From: JBQTGK01 sp052400665
GTDB taxonomy: Bacteria > Bacteroidota > Bacteroidia > Bacteroidales > Marinifilaceae
DNA: 64,000 bases
Assembly (NCBI GenBank): GCA_052400665.1
Contig: JBQTGK010000001.1
Direction: 5' to 3' (one strand)
Positions 25,291 to 35,480 of this stretch are shown piece after piece (within the stretch, counting starts at the first letter, position 1; the number at the start of each line of letters is the position of its first letter). The notes under the pieces were generated by a model that saw only the letters and a list, made by a program, of their open reading frames with translations, was not told where the DNA came from and made no database searches. The position numbers were made by a program, and so were the translations under genes.

Positions 25291-28014
25291 ATGAAACCCT
25301 TAACTAAACTATTCTATTGTTTTTTACTGATATCTCTTTCAATAGTAATTTGCAGCTATTCAACATCTGCAAGAAAAAAAAGAGTATTGGTTTTACACTC
25401 CTATCATCAGGGTTTAAATTGGACCGATAATGTAAGCTCGGGAATACAATCGGTATTTGAAAATGAGGATAATGTTGAGCTAATGTTTGAGTATATGGAT
25501 ACCAAACGCCATTCTGAACAGGAATATCTTACCGAATTTGCAAAACTCTACAATCTTAAGCACCAAAAAAACAGGTTCGATGCAATTATTGTATCCGATA
25601 ACAATGCTTTAGATTTTGTAAGATGCTATTACACCGATTTCTTTCAGGATACTCCTATTATTTTCTGCTCTATCGATCAATTTAGTGATAAATTAATTGA
25701 AGGAATAAGTCATATCACCGGAGTTACGGAAGAAATAGATTCACAAAAAACCATTGAAGTAGCCTTACAATTGCATCCCGAAGCAAAGCAATTAGTTGTT
25801 ATTAATGATAACCAAACGCAATCGGCCATACTAAACCGCAACAATATAAAATCGTTTTGGCCAAAACTAAATACTGATGTTGATTTAATATTTCTGGAGG
25901 ATCTATCAATCGATGAACTAGTATCCGAAGTAAAAAAACTTGAAGATAACAGTATTATTTACCTCATTAATTTTAGCAGAGATAAGGAGGGTAATTTTAT
26001 TTCCTATCAGGAAAATATAGAAATTATTCGCGAAGCAACCGATCTTCCTATCTACAGTAGCTGGGAATTTTATTTTAATGAAGGTATTGTGGGTGGTATG
26101 CTAACCAGTGGATTTAAACAGGGCGAACTGGCTGCGAAATCAACACTAAAAGTTCTTAAAGGAAAAGATATTAACAAAATTCCTATTATCCGCAAAGGTT
26201 ACAATCAGTTTAAATTCGACTTTGAGCAGATGAAACATTTTCGAATTCTTCCCAAACAACTTCCTGAAAATAGTTTTATAAGCAATCAGCCTCCATCTAT
26301 TATTCATCAGTACCGGACTTCGCTAATGGTAATGATTGCATTCGTAATAATTATTGCATTTATTATTCGTTACTCAGAAATTAAACGACTTCGCAACGAA
26401 CGAAAATTAATCGAAATAAATGAAGAATTAGACCGCAGGGTTGCCGAACGAACCAAAGAAATAATTTTTGCAAACGAAAAACTAGAACTACAAACCAATC
26501 AAATATTAAAACAAAACAAAGAACTGGAACTGCACCGCCACAACTTGCTGGAACTGGTAAAAGAAAGAACCAAAAATTTAGAGCTGGCAAATATCGAATT
26601 AAAAAGTAGCCGAGACCGATTATTAAGAATGCTCGATGCCAATTCCGATGGTGTTTGGGAACACAATTTCCTAACTAAACAAGTATACATCAGTAAAATT
26701 ATTTGGGATAAATTAGGCTATAAAAATATAACTGCCGCTAACACAATCGATTTATTGTGCAAACTCATACATCCCGAAGATTTAATTATTATAAAACAAA
26801 AAGACAAGCAAAACCGCCTAGGTCTTAGCAATCTTTTCGTTATCGAATTTCGAATTTGTGCCAACGATAAAAGCTGGATGTGGTTTAAAGCCAAAGGTAA
26901 AATTCTAGATTACAATAAAGAAGGCAAACCTCTTAATATGGTGGGGACTCTTATTAATATTACCCAACGAAAAGTAGCCGAAGAAAAAATAAAACAGGAA
27001 GAAAAAAAGCTAAGAGCATCGGAAAAAAGATGGCGCTCTTTAATTGAACAAGCATCCGACGAAATATTAATTTACAATACCGACGGTGCTATTCTCGACG
27101 CCAACTCGGCCGCATGTAACTGGCTGGAGTACTCGCAGGAAGAACTGTTGAACCTTAACTACAGCGAAATAGATTTTTCACATAGCAGCTCTAAACTACA
27201 TACTTATCGCAAAAAACTAAATTCTTCAAATCCATCAATCTCTTTTGAATCGATACAAAAAAGAAAAAATGGAAGCACTTTTCCTGTTGAAATTCACCTT
27301 AGCTTAATCGAATTAAAAGATAGTAAGTTAATTTTATCGGTTGCTAATAACATTAGTAAAAGACAGGAAACAGAACGTAAAATCTTAAATGCAGTTATTA
27401 ACACCGAAGAAATTGAAAGAAAACGATTTGCCACAGATCTTCATGATTCAATTGGCCCTTTACTATCGAGTATTAACCTATATCTTTCATCTTTAAGCAA
27501 AATAAAATCAAAATCAGATAAGGAAAATATTATTCGAGCTTCGGTTGATGCAGTAAACGAAGCTTTAATAAGTATTAAAGAGATCTCAAACAATTTGAGT
27601 CCGCATATATTAAACGATTTTGGTCTGGAAAAAGCGATTCGATCTTTTACCAATAAAATTAATGTTTCACAAGCCATTAATATTAGCTTTATTGCCGAAA
27701 ATATGGATGAAAGATTAAACCATCAAGTAGAAGTCGTTATTTTTAGAGTAATTACCGAATTAATAAACAACACCATAAAACACGCAAAAGCTTCAAACAT
27801 TGAAATTAATCTGGCTCGAGAAGACAAACTGCTTTCCTTAATTTACATTGATGATGGAATTGGTTTTGACTCAAAAGAAATAAATGCCGGAACATCGAAC
27901 GGAATGGGACTGTATAATATATTTAGTAGAATTAGATCGTTAAACGGAACCCATAAAATAAAAAGTAACCCCGAACGTGGCGGTATGATGACAATGATTG
28001 AAGTAAACTTATAA
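25291..28014 (+). CDS. Sensor histidine kinase with ABC-substrate-binding-type sensor, PAS domains and HisKA_3
   Basis: 907 residues from ATG 25291; the GTG at 25267 would add eight residues before the signal segment. Layout: signal/TM 1-27; periplasmic ABC_sub_bind-like domain about 30-310 (VLVLHSYHQGLNWTDNV); TM about 335-357; coiled coil about 370-450; two PAS domains (about 455-580 and 590-700, e.g. WRSLIEQASDEILIYNTDG); HisKA_3 with phospho-His in RFATDLHDSIGPLLSS; HATPase with ELINNTIKHAKAS and MGLYNIFSRI. Partner response regulator starts 1 bp after the stop. Ligand unknown. Confidence 0.9.
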   Translation: MKPLTKLFYCFLLISLSIVICSYSTSARKKRVLVLHSYHQGLNWTDNVSSGIQSVFENEDNVELMFEYMDTKRHSEQEYLTEFAKLYNLKHQKNRFDAIIVSDNNALDFVRCYYTDFFQDTPIIFCSIDQFSDKLIEGISHITGVTEEIDSQKTIEVALQLHPEAKQLVVINDNQTQSAILNRNNIKSFWPKLNTDVDLIFLEDLSIDELVSEVKKLEDNSIIYLINFSRDKEGNFISYQENIEIIREATDLPIYSSWEFYFNEGIVGGMLTSGFKQGELAAKSTLKVLKGKDINKIPIIRKGYNQFKFDFEQMKHFRILPKQLPENSFISNQPPSIIHQYRTSLMVMIAFVIIIAFIIRYSEIKRLRNERKLIEINEELDRRVAERTKEIIFANEKLELQTNQILKQNKELELHRHNLLELVKERTKNLELANIELKSSRDRLLRMLDANSDGVWEHNFLTKQVYISKIIWDKLGYKNITAANTIDLLCKLIHPEDLIIIKQKDKQNRLGLSNLFVIEFRICANDKSWMWFKAKGKILDYNKEGKPLNMVGTLINITQRKVAEEKIKQEEKKLRASEKRWRSLIEQASDEILIYNTDGAILDANSAACNWLEYSQEELLNLNYSEIDFSHSSSKLHTYRKKLNSSNPSISFESIQKRKNGSTFPVEIHLSLIELKDSKLILSVANNISKRQETERKILNAVINTEEIERKRFATDLHDSIGPLLSSINLYLSSLSKIKSKSDKENIIRASVDAVNEALISIKEISNNLSPHILNDFGLEKAIRSFTNKINVSQAINISFIAENMDERLNHQVEVVIFRVITELINNTIKHAKASNIEINLAREDKLLSLIYIDDGIGFDSKEINAGTSNGMGLYNIFSRIRSLNGTHKIKSNPERGGMMTMIEVNL

Positions 28015-28015
28015 A

Positions 28016-28669
28016 ATGTTAAGCATGAAAGAATACAATCTAATAATAGTTGATGATCATAAAATGTTTAGAAGCGGATTGCAATTTCTATTAAGCAATG
28101 TGCCTAATATTAAAGTAATTGGTGAAGCTTCGAACGGACTCGAATTTATGGAAATAGCCAAAAATGAGCATATCGACATTGCCTTAATGGACATTAACAT
28201 GCCAAAAATGAATGGTATTGAAGCCACTAAATTGGCAATAGAGAAATATCCAGACATGAAAGTAATTGTTCTTTCAATGCACGGAGAAGAAGAATATTAC
28301 GACCAAATGCTCGATGCAGGAGTTAAGGGATTTCTGCTTAAAAACTCGGATGCCGATGAATTAATTGCAGCATTAGAAGCAATAATTGCCGGAAAATCGT
28401 ACTTCTCACAGGAACTTTTGGTAGATATTCTGGATCAGAAACGCCTGCAAAAACTTAGAACCGATGTGGTAAAACTTTCACAAAGAGAACTAGAAGTTTT
28501 AAAACTGATTTGCGATGGCTATAGTAACGCCGAAATTGCCGAACAATTATTTATTAGCCACAGAACTGTAGACCGACACAGAGCCAATTTGTTAAGTAAA
28601 ACCGGATGTAAAAATTCCACTTCGCTGGTAATGTATGCCGTTAAAAATAAAATTATAGAGATTGATTAA
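28016..28669 (+). CDS. NarL/FixJ-family response regulator
   Basis: 217 residues. The receiver domain (about 6-125) has acidic pocket VDDH, phosphoacceptor Asp in IALMDINMPKMNG and Lys in GVKGFLLKNSDADE. The LuxR-type DNA-binding domain (about 150-212) has LSQRELEVLKLICDGYSNAE and HRTVDRHRANLLSKTG. It lies directly behind the histidine kinase and is the cognate partner. A second ATG at 28025 is an equally possible start. Confidence 0.95.
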   Translation: MLSMKEYNLIIVDDHKMFRSGLQFLLSNVPNIKVIGEASNGLEFMEIAKNEHIDIALMDINMPKMNGIEATKLAIEKYPDMKVIVLSMHGEEEYYDQMLDAGVKGFLLKNSDADELIAALEAIIAGKSYFSQELLVDILDQKRLQKLRTDVVKLSQRELEVLKLICDGYSNAEIAEQLFISHRTVDRHRANLLSKTGCKNSTSLVMYAVKNKIIEID

Positions 28670-28736
28670 CAACATAAACATAGAGTAAATACTCCAAACA
28701 TTTTGTATTTTTATAGTTCTTACTGATTTGTACAAA

Positions 28737-31190
28737 ATGGAAAGCAATGAACAACTCGAACTGGCTCATAAGTTTGTTCGGAACACCAACACAACAATAT
28801 TCTTAACCGGAAAAGCCGGAACAGGGAAAACAACATTTTTACGACAGTTAAAAGAAGAACTGCCTAAACGAATGGTAGTTGTTGCTCCAACAGGAGTGGC
28901 TGCCATTAATGCCGGAGGTGTTACCATACATTCCTTTTTTCAATTGCCCTTCGGTCCAATATTACCAGGTCAGATTCTAAACGAAAGGCCTGGTTCCACA
29001 AATTCCCCAGGACGAAAGTACCGCAAAGAAAAAATCAATCTTATAAAATCATTAGATCTACTAATTATTGATGAAATTAGTATGGTTCGTGCCGATTTAT
29101 TAGATGGTATTGATGAAGTATTGCGTAAATTTAAAAATAGAAACCTACCCTTTGGAGGAGCACAGGTTCTTATGATTGGAGATTTACAACAATTGCCTCC
29201 TGTGGTGAAAAATGAGGAATGGAACTTACTGCGACAACATTACGAAACCGCATTTTTCTTTAGTAGCAAAGCATTTTTATCTTCTCAGCACATTAGTATT
29301 GAGCTAAAACATGTGTACCGACAAAAAGATGAGAGCTTTATTCAAATCTTAAACGAAATAAGAAATAATCAACTTTCACATTCTTCTTTTCAGAAACTGG
29401 AAGAAAGATATCTGCCCAATTTTAATACAGATAAACATGATGGTTACATTACGCTTACCACTCACAATGCTCGAGCTCAAAAAATAAACGATGAAAAGCT
29501 AAAGCAAATAAAAACCAAATCGGAAAGTTTTTCGGCCGTTGTCGATGGTCAGTTTCCCGAATACTCCTTCCCTACCGATGAAAATCTAAATTTGAAAATA
29601 GGTGCTCAGGTAATGTTTGTAAAAAACGACAGTTCGCCCGAAAAACAATACTTTAATGGAAAAATAGGTGTTGTAACCGGATTTAAGGAAGAATCTATTC
29701 TGGTTAAATGTAAAGATGATGATACCGAAATTGAAGTTCATCCCGAAGAGTGGAGCAGTATTAAATACTCTATAAATCCTGAATCGAAAGAAATTGAGGA
29801 AAGTGTGGTTGGACAATTCACCCAATTTCCTTTAAAGCTAGCCTGGGCAATTACAATTCATAAAAGCCAGGGACTTACTTTTGAAAAAGCTATTATAGAT
29901 GCTAATGCCGCCTTTGCACACGGACAGGTTTATGTTGCACTTAGCCGATGTAAATCGCTGGAAGGTTTAGTTTTAAAATCACGCCTAAGCGAAAGTGGAA
30001 TTATTTGCGATAGTTCTGTTTCACAATTCACTAAACACATAGAAAAACACCCACCAAAAGAAGAACAATTGGAAATTGCAAAAAGAAACTTTCAATTTCA
30101 GTTATTAGAAGAGCTATTTTCTTTTTTTGATATATTGCGGCCTTTAAAATATTGTAACAAGCAATTACAGGATAATGCAAGTGCAATTCAAGGAAATTTA
30201 CCCGAGCAAATTAAAGCCGCTTTTCCCGCTTTCGAAACAAATATTTTAAATGTAGGTTCAAAATTTACTCCTACATTAAAACGCTTTTGTTTTGGTGATA
30301 TGAAACTAGAAAATAGCAGAGAAGCTCAGGATAGAATTAAAAACGCATGTAAATATTTTTGCGATAAACTCGATGAATATATTACTTCCATTCTTAACAA
30401 CTTTAGTTTCGAAACCGATAATCAGGGAGTTCAAAAACTAGTTAACGACTACCTTAAACAAATTCACGAAAATACATTTGTAAAATTAACCTGCCTTAAA
30501 TCCTGTGCCGATGGTTTTAATATCGATAAATTTTTAATTGCCCGAGCAAAAGCACATCTCGAAAAATCAAAATTTAAAACAAAACGGAAACGAGAAGTTG
30601 TAAATGAAAATGTTGAACATCCGGCCTTACTGCAAAAATTAAAAACCTGGAGAAAAGAACTTTCGGAAGAGCTAAATGCTCCTGCTTATGTAGTTGCAAC
30701 CCAACGAAGTTTGGTAGATATTGCTAACCAATTGCCATATACTTCCGATCAGCTTAAGGCAGTAAACGGATTTGGAGCAAAAAAAATTGAACGCTACGGA
30801 CAAGATGTTATCAGATTAGTATCGGAGTACCGACAAGAAAAAGGTTTGGGTTTGTTAAATTTTACACCTGAGCCAAAAGCTAAACCCAAGAAAATAAATA
30901 CAAAAGAAGTAAGTTACGACATGCATAAAGAAGGCAGAAGTGTTAGAGAAATTGCTGCCCTTCGCAATTTGGCACAAACTACAATAGAGTCTCATCTGGC
31001 TCACTATGTTGGCTTGGGAATGCTCGACCTAAAAGATTTTGTTGACAATAAAAAGATCAAAAAAATAAAAGAACAACTTAATATTGAGAATGCCAACGGC
31101 ATAAATTCGGTAAAAGAAGCTTTGGGAAAGAATTACAGCTATTCCGAAATTAGATTTGTGCAGGCTTTTATGAAGAATACTAAAAAATAA
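28737..31190 (+). CDS. Pif1/RecD-like superfamily 1 helicase with HRDC and C-terminal HTH
   Basis: 817 residues from ATG 28737; the TTG at 28728 is less likely. Walker A LTGKAGTGKTTF is near residue 25. Also present are APTGVAAINAGGVTIHSFF, Walker B LLIIDEISMVRADLLD, GDLQQLPPV and the late motif TIHKSQGLTFEKAIID with VYVALSRCKSLEGL. After about residue 620 comes an HRDC domain (ALLQKLKTWRKELSEELN to GFGAKKIERYG). A helix-turn-helix of the type found in Bacteroidota helicases (REIAALRNLAQTTIESHLAH) follows. Probably DNA repair or replication fork processing. Single gene. Confidence 0.92.
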   Translation: MESNEQLELAHKFVRNTNTTIFLTGKAGTGKTTFLRQLKEELPKRMVVVAPTGVAAINAGGVTIHSFFQLPFGPILPGQILNERPGSTNSPGRKYRKEKINLIKSLDLLIIDEISMVRADLLDGIDEVLRKFKNRNLPFGGAQVLMIGDLQQLPPVVKNEEWNLLRQHYETAFFFSSKAFLSSQHISIELKHVYRQKDESFIQILNEIRNNQLSHSSFQKLEERYLPNFNTDKHDGYITLTTHNARAQKINDEKLKQIKTKSESFSAVVDGQFPEYSFPTDENLNLKIGAQVMFVKNDSSPEKQYFNGKIGVVTGFKEESILVKCKDDDTEIEVHPEEWSSIKYSINPESKEIEESVVGQFTQFPLKLAWAITIHKSQGLTFEKAIIDANAAFAHGQVYVALSRCKSLEGLVLKSRLSESGIICDSSVSQFTKHIEKHPPKEEQLEIAKRNFQFQLLEELFSFFDILRPLKYCNKQLQDNASAIQGNLPEQIKAAFPAFETNILNVGSKFTPTLKRFCFGDMKLENSREAQDRIKNACKYFCDKLDEYITSILNNFSFETDNQGVQKLVNDYLKQIHENTFVKLTCLKSCADGFNIDKFLIARAKAHLEKSKFKTKRKREVVNENVEHPALLQKLKTWRKELSEELNAPAYVVATQRSLVDIANQLPYTSDQLKAVNGFGAKKIERYGQDVIRLVSEYRQEKGLGLLNFTPEPKAKPKKINTKEVSYDMHKEGRSVREIAALRNLAQTTIESHLAHYVGLGMLDLKDFVDNKKIKKIKEQLNIENANGINSVKEALGKNYSYSEIRFVQAFMKNTKK

Positions 31191-31319
31191 AATCACTTTT
31201 AAGTTTCATTAACTTTTGTTTAATCCATTTAGCACTATCATACGCTACATTTGTTACATACAAAAACAGAGATAGTTTTTTCATAGATTAGATTTAGCTT
31301 AGTAAATAGTGGTTAGAGA

Positions 31320-31356
31320 AAATCCCGAGCTTAAGGTAGTTCGGGATTTTTCTTTT
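31320..31356 (+). terminator. Terminator in the helicase-DUF1289 spacer
   Basis: Stem AAATCCCGA/TCGGGATTT followed by TTCTTTT. Confidence 0.75.
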
Positions 31357-31384
31357 AAACCTTCTTCTATTTTGTAATCTAAAC

Positions 31385-31392
31385 TAATTTTG
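31385..31392 (+). promoter_or_regulatory. Putative promoter, -7 box
   Basis: TAATTTTG matches TAnnTTTG, 32 bp before the DUF1289 gene. Confidence 0.45.
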
Positions 31393-31424
31393 CGTTATTT
31401 GTAATCATTATAAATAATAGAATT

Positions 31425-31619
31425 ATGGAAGATATTAAATCACCTTGTATTAAAATATGCCGTCAGGATAGTAATGGCGTATGTTTTGGTTGTAGAAGAA
31501 CTACCGAAGAAATTGGAAACTGGTCTTTATATACCAATAAAGAGAAGAAGGAAATCTTAAAAAAGATAAGTAACAGAACCAATGCCCCTGATACCGCAAC
31601 AGGAACTTTCTTTAGATAA
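31425..31619 (+). CDS. DUF1289 family protein
   Basis: 64 residues with the DUF1289 pattern SPCIKICRQDSNGVCFGCRR. The four cysteines in a CxxxC...CxxC arrangement suggest a metal or Fe-S site. It then has EIGNWSLYTNKEKKEIL. Function unknown. It lies 68 bp before the 5'-nucleotidase gene, possibly co-transcribed. Confidence 0.88.
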   Translation: MEDIKSPCIKICRQDSNGVCFGCRRTTEEIGNWSLYTNKEKKEILKKISNRTNAPDTATGTFFR

Positions 31620-31687
31620 TTTAGGGTTTACAACTACATTTTATTCATTTTACCTTATCTTTATTGCCCTTTCAAAAATTTAAACAA

Positions 31688-33421
31688 ATGAAAAATAATT
31701 ATTTTTATTTCCTCTTAGTTTTTGTGTTGGTACTTTTTTCGTGCACACCTGAAAAAACAGAACATATTAAATTGAAAATAATGGCTACCAGCGATGTTCA
31801 TGGTGCTCTTTTTCCTTACGATTTAGTAAACGACAAAGAAACTAAAACATCTCTTGCCCAAGTATACAATTATGTTGATCAAGAGCGAAATAAAAAAGAA
31901 TCAGAAATTATTCTTCTCGATAATGGAGACATTCTTCAGGGAGATCCTTTGGTTTACTATTCGAATTTTGAAAAAACAGAAACCAAGCATATTTGTGCAG
32001 ATGTAATGAATTATATGGGCTATGATGCAGGAACTGTTGGAAATCACGACATTGAACCTGGACATAGTGTTTATGACAAAGTAAATGAAGAATTTTCATT
32101 TCCATGGCTTGCTGCCAATGCAGTTCGAAATTCTGACGGAAAACCATATTTTAAACCTTATACAATCATTACTAAAAAAGGAGCTAAAATTGCTGTTTTA
32201 GGTTTATTAACTCCTGCAATTCCAAAATGGTTACCAGAAAAAATATGGTCGGGAATGCATTTTGAACCCATGCTTGAATCTGCTAAGAAATGGATTAAAA
32301 TTATTGAAGAAAAGGAACATCCCGATTTTGTGATTGGTCTGTTTCACTCTGGAGCTGGAGAAAAACAAAGCGAAGAAATAAATCCCGAAAATGCATCTAT
32401 ATTAATTGCCAAAAAGATTTCTGGTTTCGATATGATTATTTGTGGTCACGATCATCATGAACAAACCTCCTGGTTCGAAAATCCGGATAAAGAGAAAGTT
32501 TTATTAATTAATCCTAAAAGTAAAGCTCAATTTATTGCCGAAGCAAGTGTTGACTTAAATTGGAATGCAGAAAACAAGAAATATGAGAAAGAAATAAAAG
32601 CAAAATTAGTTAAGGTTGCAGATCTTGAAAAATCAGAAAAATATGTTGAGCATTTTCAACCCTTATTTGCAGAGGTAGAGGCGTACGTTTCGAGACAAGT
32701 TGGAACTTTTAAAAGTACTATTTCTACCAAAGATGCTATGTTTGGAGATTCGCCCTTTATTGATCTAATTCAGCACATACAAATGGATTTGGCTGATGCC
32801 GATGTATCATTTACAGCTCCGCTGTCCTTTAATGCAACAATCGATTCGGGCGATTTACAGGTTCGAGATCTTTTTAAATTGTATCGCTTCGAAAATTTAT
32901 TGTACACCATGAATCTTACTGGTCAAGAAATTAAAGATTTTTTGGAATTCAGTTATAAAGATTGGTTTCAGCAAATGAAATCGGCCAAAGATCCTTTGTT
33001 ATACATTTCAACAAGCGATAAAGGAAGCCGATTAAACACAATGTTCTTTAACTACGATGCTGCCGAAGGAATTGATTATACGGTTGATGTTTCTAAACCA
33101 TACGGTACTAGAATTAAAATCTCACAAATGAGTTCGGGAGAAAAATTTGATCCCAATAAAACATATCGTGTTGCTTTAAATTCTTACCGTGGAAATGGTG
33201 GTGGAAATCACCTAACCGAAGGAGCCGGACTAAGCAAAGAAGAACTTACAAGCCGACTTATTAACTCTACAACAAAAGATTTACGTTACTATCTGATGAA
33301 GTGGATTGAAAAAAAAGGAACTGTTGATATTAAATGCGACCAGAACTGGAAAGTAATACCAGAAAACTGGCACGATGCAGCACAAAAAAGAGAATCTGAA
33401 TTACTCTACGGAAAAAATTAA
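31688..33421 (+). CDS. 5'-nucleotidase/2',3'-cyclic phosphodiesterase family lipoprotein
   Basis: 577 residues from ATG 31688, giving a lipoprotein signal (VLVLFSC); an upstream TTG at 31664 is less likely. The metallophosphatase domain (to about 330) has SDVHGALFPYD, DNGDILQGDPLVYY, GNHDIEPGHSVYD and GHDHHEQTSW. The C-terminal nucleotidase domain (about 340-540) has GDSPFIDLIQHIQ, APLSFNATIDSG and YRVALNSYRGNGGGNHL. It probably dephosphorylates extracytoplasmic nucleotides to salvage nucleosides and phosphate. Confidence 0.94.
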   Translation: MKNNYFYFLLVFVLVLFSCTPEKTEHIKLKIMATSDVHGALFPYDLVNDKETKTSLAQVYNYVDQERNKKESEIILLDNGDILQGDPLVYYSNFEKTETKHICADVMNYMGYDAGTVGNHDIEPGHSVYDKVNEEFSFPWLAANAVRNSDGKPYFKPYTIITKKGAKIAVLGLLTPAIPKWLPEKIWSGMHFEPMLESAKKWIKIIEEKEHPDFVIGLFHSGAGEKQSEEINPENASILIAKKISGFDMIICGHDHHEQTSWFENPDKEKVLLINPKSKAQFIAEASVDLNWNAENKKYEKEIKAKLVKVADLEKSEKYVEHFQPLFAEVEAYVSRQVGTFKSTISTKDAMFGDSPFIDLIQHIQMDLADADVSFTAPLSFNATIDSGDLQVRDLFKLYRFENLLYTMNLTGQEIKDFLEFSYKDWFQQMKSAKDPLLYISTSDKGSRLNTMFFNYDAAEGIDYTVDVSKPYGTRIKISQMSSGEKFDPNKTYRVALNSYRGNGGGNHLTEGAGLSKEELTSRLINSTTKDLRYYLMKWIEKKGTVDIKCDQNWKVIPENWHDAAQKRESELLYGKN

Positions 33422-33441
33422 AGTGTAAAAACTAAGGCATA

Positions 33442-33487
33442 AAAAAATCCCGCATCAGATTATAAAATCTTTTGTGGGATTTTTTTG
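33442..33487. terminator. Bidirectional terminator between convergent genes
   Basis: AAAATCCCGCA/TGTGGGATTTT stem (with G-T) bounded by A- and T-runs on either side. It serves both the nucleotidase and the hydrolase gene. Confidence 0.75.
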
Positions 33488-33502
33488 CACTATCTTTTTA
33501 AA

Positions 33503-34294
33503 TTAACACTCATAAATAAGCCTGAAAATTTCCCGCAAGCATTCTTGTCGTTGCTCTATAAATCCCATGTGCCCTGATGTTTGTAATACAAAAGGTGTAA
33601 GATCATTTGCTCGTGCAATTTCTTTGGCTACATCAAAAGGAATAAAATTATCTTCTTTACCCATAATACTTACCTTAGGAATATCGAGAGATTTTAGCAC
33701 ACGATTCCTATCTGGGCGATTCATCATTGCTTCCAACGCTGCAATAATTCCTTTAGTAGAGGTTTTACAAGCAATTTCAGTAATCCGCTCTATTTCGTGA
33801 TCAAATTTCTTGAGATTCCGATTCGAAAAAGTATTGGGAATATTAGATTTACATATTAATTCTTTCTTTCCTTGCTTCACTAGGTCTATTTCGCGCTGAC
33901 GATTGGCTCTTTTCTCATCGGTATCGGCATTGGGTGAAGAATGAAACAAACACAATGCTGAAAGTTTTTCCGGATACATATCGGCATAAGCCAAAGCCAC
34001 ATAACCTCCCATCGAATGACCAATAAGGTTAATTTTATTAATTCCAAGATGCGATATCAGTTCATGTAGCGCACAAGCCATTTCTTCAATACTACACGAA
34101 TCACTTTTTAGTTCCGATAATCCATGGCCTGGCAAATCGATTGTTATAACTCGTGCCAAACGCGATAAATCATTGGCAAAAGTCTCGAAGGTATCAATAG
34201 ATTCAAGATATCCATGTAAAAGTACCACGGTGTTTCCTTTTCCTTTATCGCGATAACGCAATTGGCAATTAGCAAGTTTATAGAATTGATCCAT
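33503..34294 (-). CDS. Alpha/beta-hydrolase
   Basis: 263 residues with oxyanion motif VVLLHGYLESIDTF, the strand RVITIDLPGHGLSE, nucleophile elbow LIGHSMGGYVALAYA (Ser about 95), acid region SIMGKEDNFIPFDVA and His in LQTSGHMGFIEQ (about residue 245). Substrate cannot be inferred. It has no signal peptide, so it is cytosolic. Single gene. Confidence 0.92.
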   Translation of the reverse strand: MDQFYKLANCQLRYRDKGKGNTVVLLHGYLESIDTFETFANDLSRLARVITIDLPGHGLSELKSDSCSIEEMACALHELISHLGINKINLIGHSMGGYVALAYADMYPEKLSALCLFHSSPNADTDEKRANRQREIDLVKQGKKELICKSNIPNTFSNRNLKKFDHEIERITEIACKTSTKGIIAALEAMMNRPDRNRVLKSLDIPKVSIMGKEDNFIPFDVAKEIARANDLTPFVLQTSGHMGFIEQRQECLREIFRLIYEC

Positions 34295-34739
34295 ACATTT
34301 TTAACGGTTACAAGTTTAACTTTTTAGCTAAACTTTTTTAAATTAATCGGTTATTTATTTTAAATCTGCAAAGTACTTAGTTTTTATTTTAATAATAAAT
34401 ATATTTGCTTTAACTAAAACTATATATTTAATAATTAGAATATTACATCAACTATATTTTTTTAGTTATTATATAAGACCAACATACAAAACATTAAAAT
34501 TTTAATTCTAAATTAAAATAATATATTAAAACCTTGTTCTATAACATACAAATATTTAATAAATTGCATCGCGTGACAAAAAAGTAATAAGGAATTATTT
34601 CTGTAATTGATTTATACTTAGATTCATACCTTAACTTTAAATTCTAAATTTCTAATAATCTGAAAAAGAGGTTTGTTATAGAATCAATCTAAATAAATTA
34701 TATATGTTCCTAAATATCGTTTCATGTCGCAGGAGAATT
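34295..34739. other. AT-rich intergenic region upstream of sdhC
   Basis: Very AT-rich, no open frame or hairpin terminator. It probably holds regulatory sites for the sdh operon, but none is recognised. Confidence 0.4.
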
Positions 34740-34747
34740 TACTTTTG
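34740..34747 (+). promoter_or_regulatory. Promoter of sdhCAB, -7 box
   Basis: TACTTTTG matches TAnnTTTG exactly, 54 bp before the sdhC start. Confidence 0.55.
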
Positions 34748-34801
34748 CATCTTAATTATAGTAAAGTTTATAAAAAACAGTCTAATTAAATCTTTAAACT
34801 T

Positions 34802-35467
34802 ATGAGCAGTTTTTTAAGTTCATCTATTGGGAAGAAGTTGATAATGAGTTTATCAGGACTTTTTCTTGTACTATTTATCTTGGTACACCTGATATTGAAC
34901 TCCTTTTTAATGTTTGACAGCACCGGAGAGTTGTTTAACGCCGGAGCACATTTTATGGCAATGCCAGTAATTCGTTTTGGATTGCAGCCAGTATTGTTTG
35001 GTGGTTTTATTATCCATATTATTTATGCGATAATTTTAACTCTACAAAACATGAAAGCTCGTCCACAAAAGTACTCATCTCAAAATTTGGGAAATAGCAG
35101 TACTTGGTCGTCTCGAAACATGTTTGTTTTGGGTGGTTTAGTTTTGGTTTTTATTGCAATGCACTTGATGCATTTCTTTGTGCCAATTCAAATTACAGGA
35201 TTAGGTGATGCTAAGAGTGATTATGATCTAGTTGTTGATTTATTTACCAATGGCTCTATGGGATTAGTTTATACTGGTTTATATGTTGCTGGTGCTATCC
35301 TATTAGGATTACACCTGGCTCACGGTTTCTGGTCATCTTTCCAGTCAATTGGCTTCAGCAACACGCTTTGGAGATCAAGATTGGAAAAAGTTGGTTACAT
35401 CTACGCAATTTTCGTTGCTGCCGGATTCACAATCATTCCTCTGTACTTACACTTTTTTGCTAAATAA
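34802..35467 (+). CDS. sdhC: Succinate dehydrogenase/fumarate reductase cytochrome b subunit (b558 family)
   Basis: 221 residues with five membrane helices, beginning SIGKKLIMSLSGLFLVLFIL and carrying the histidines expected for two haems (LVHLILNS, IIHIIYA, HLMHFF, LHLAHGFWSSFQ). It anchors the flavoprotein and Fe-S subunits and exchanges electrons with the quinone pool. First gene of sdhCAB, 13 bp before sdhA. In anaerobic Bacteroidota this complex usually works as fumarate reductase. Confidence 0.94.
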   Translation: MSSFLSSSIGKKLIMSLSGLFLVLFILVHLILNSFLMFDSTGELFNAGAHFMAMPVIRFGLQPVLFGGFIIHIIYAIILTLQNMKARPQKYSSQNLGNSSTWSSRNMFVLGGLVLVFIAMHLMHFFVPIQITGLGDAKSDYDLVVDLFTNGSMGLVYTGLYVAGAILLGLHLAHGFWSSFQSIGFSNTLWRSRLEKVGYIYAIFVAAGFTIIPLYLHFFAK

Positions 35468-35480
35468 TTAAAAAACGGTT

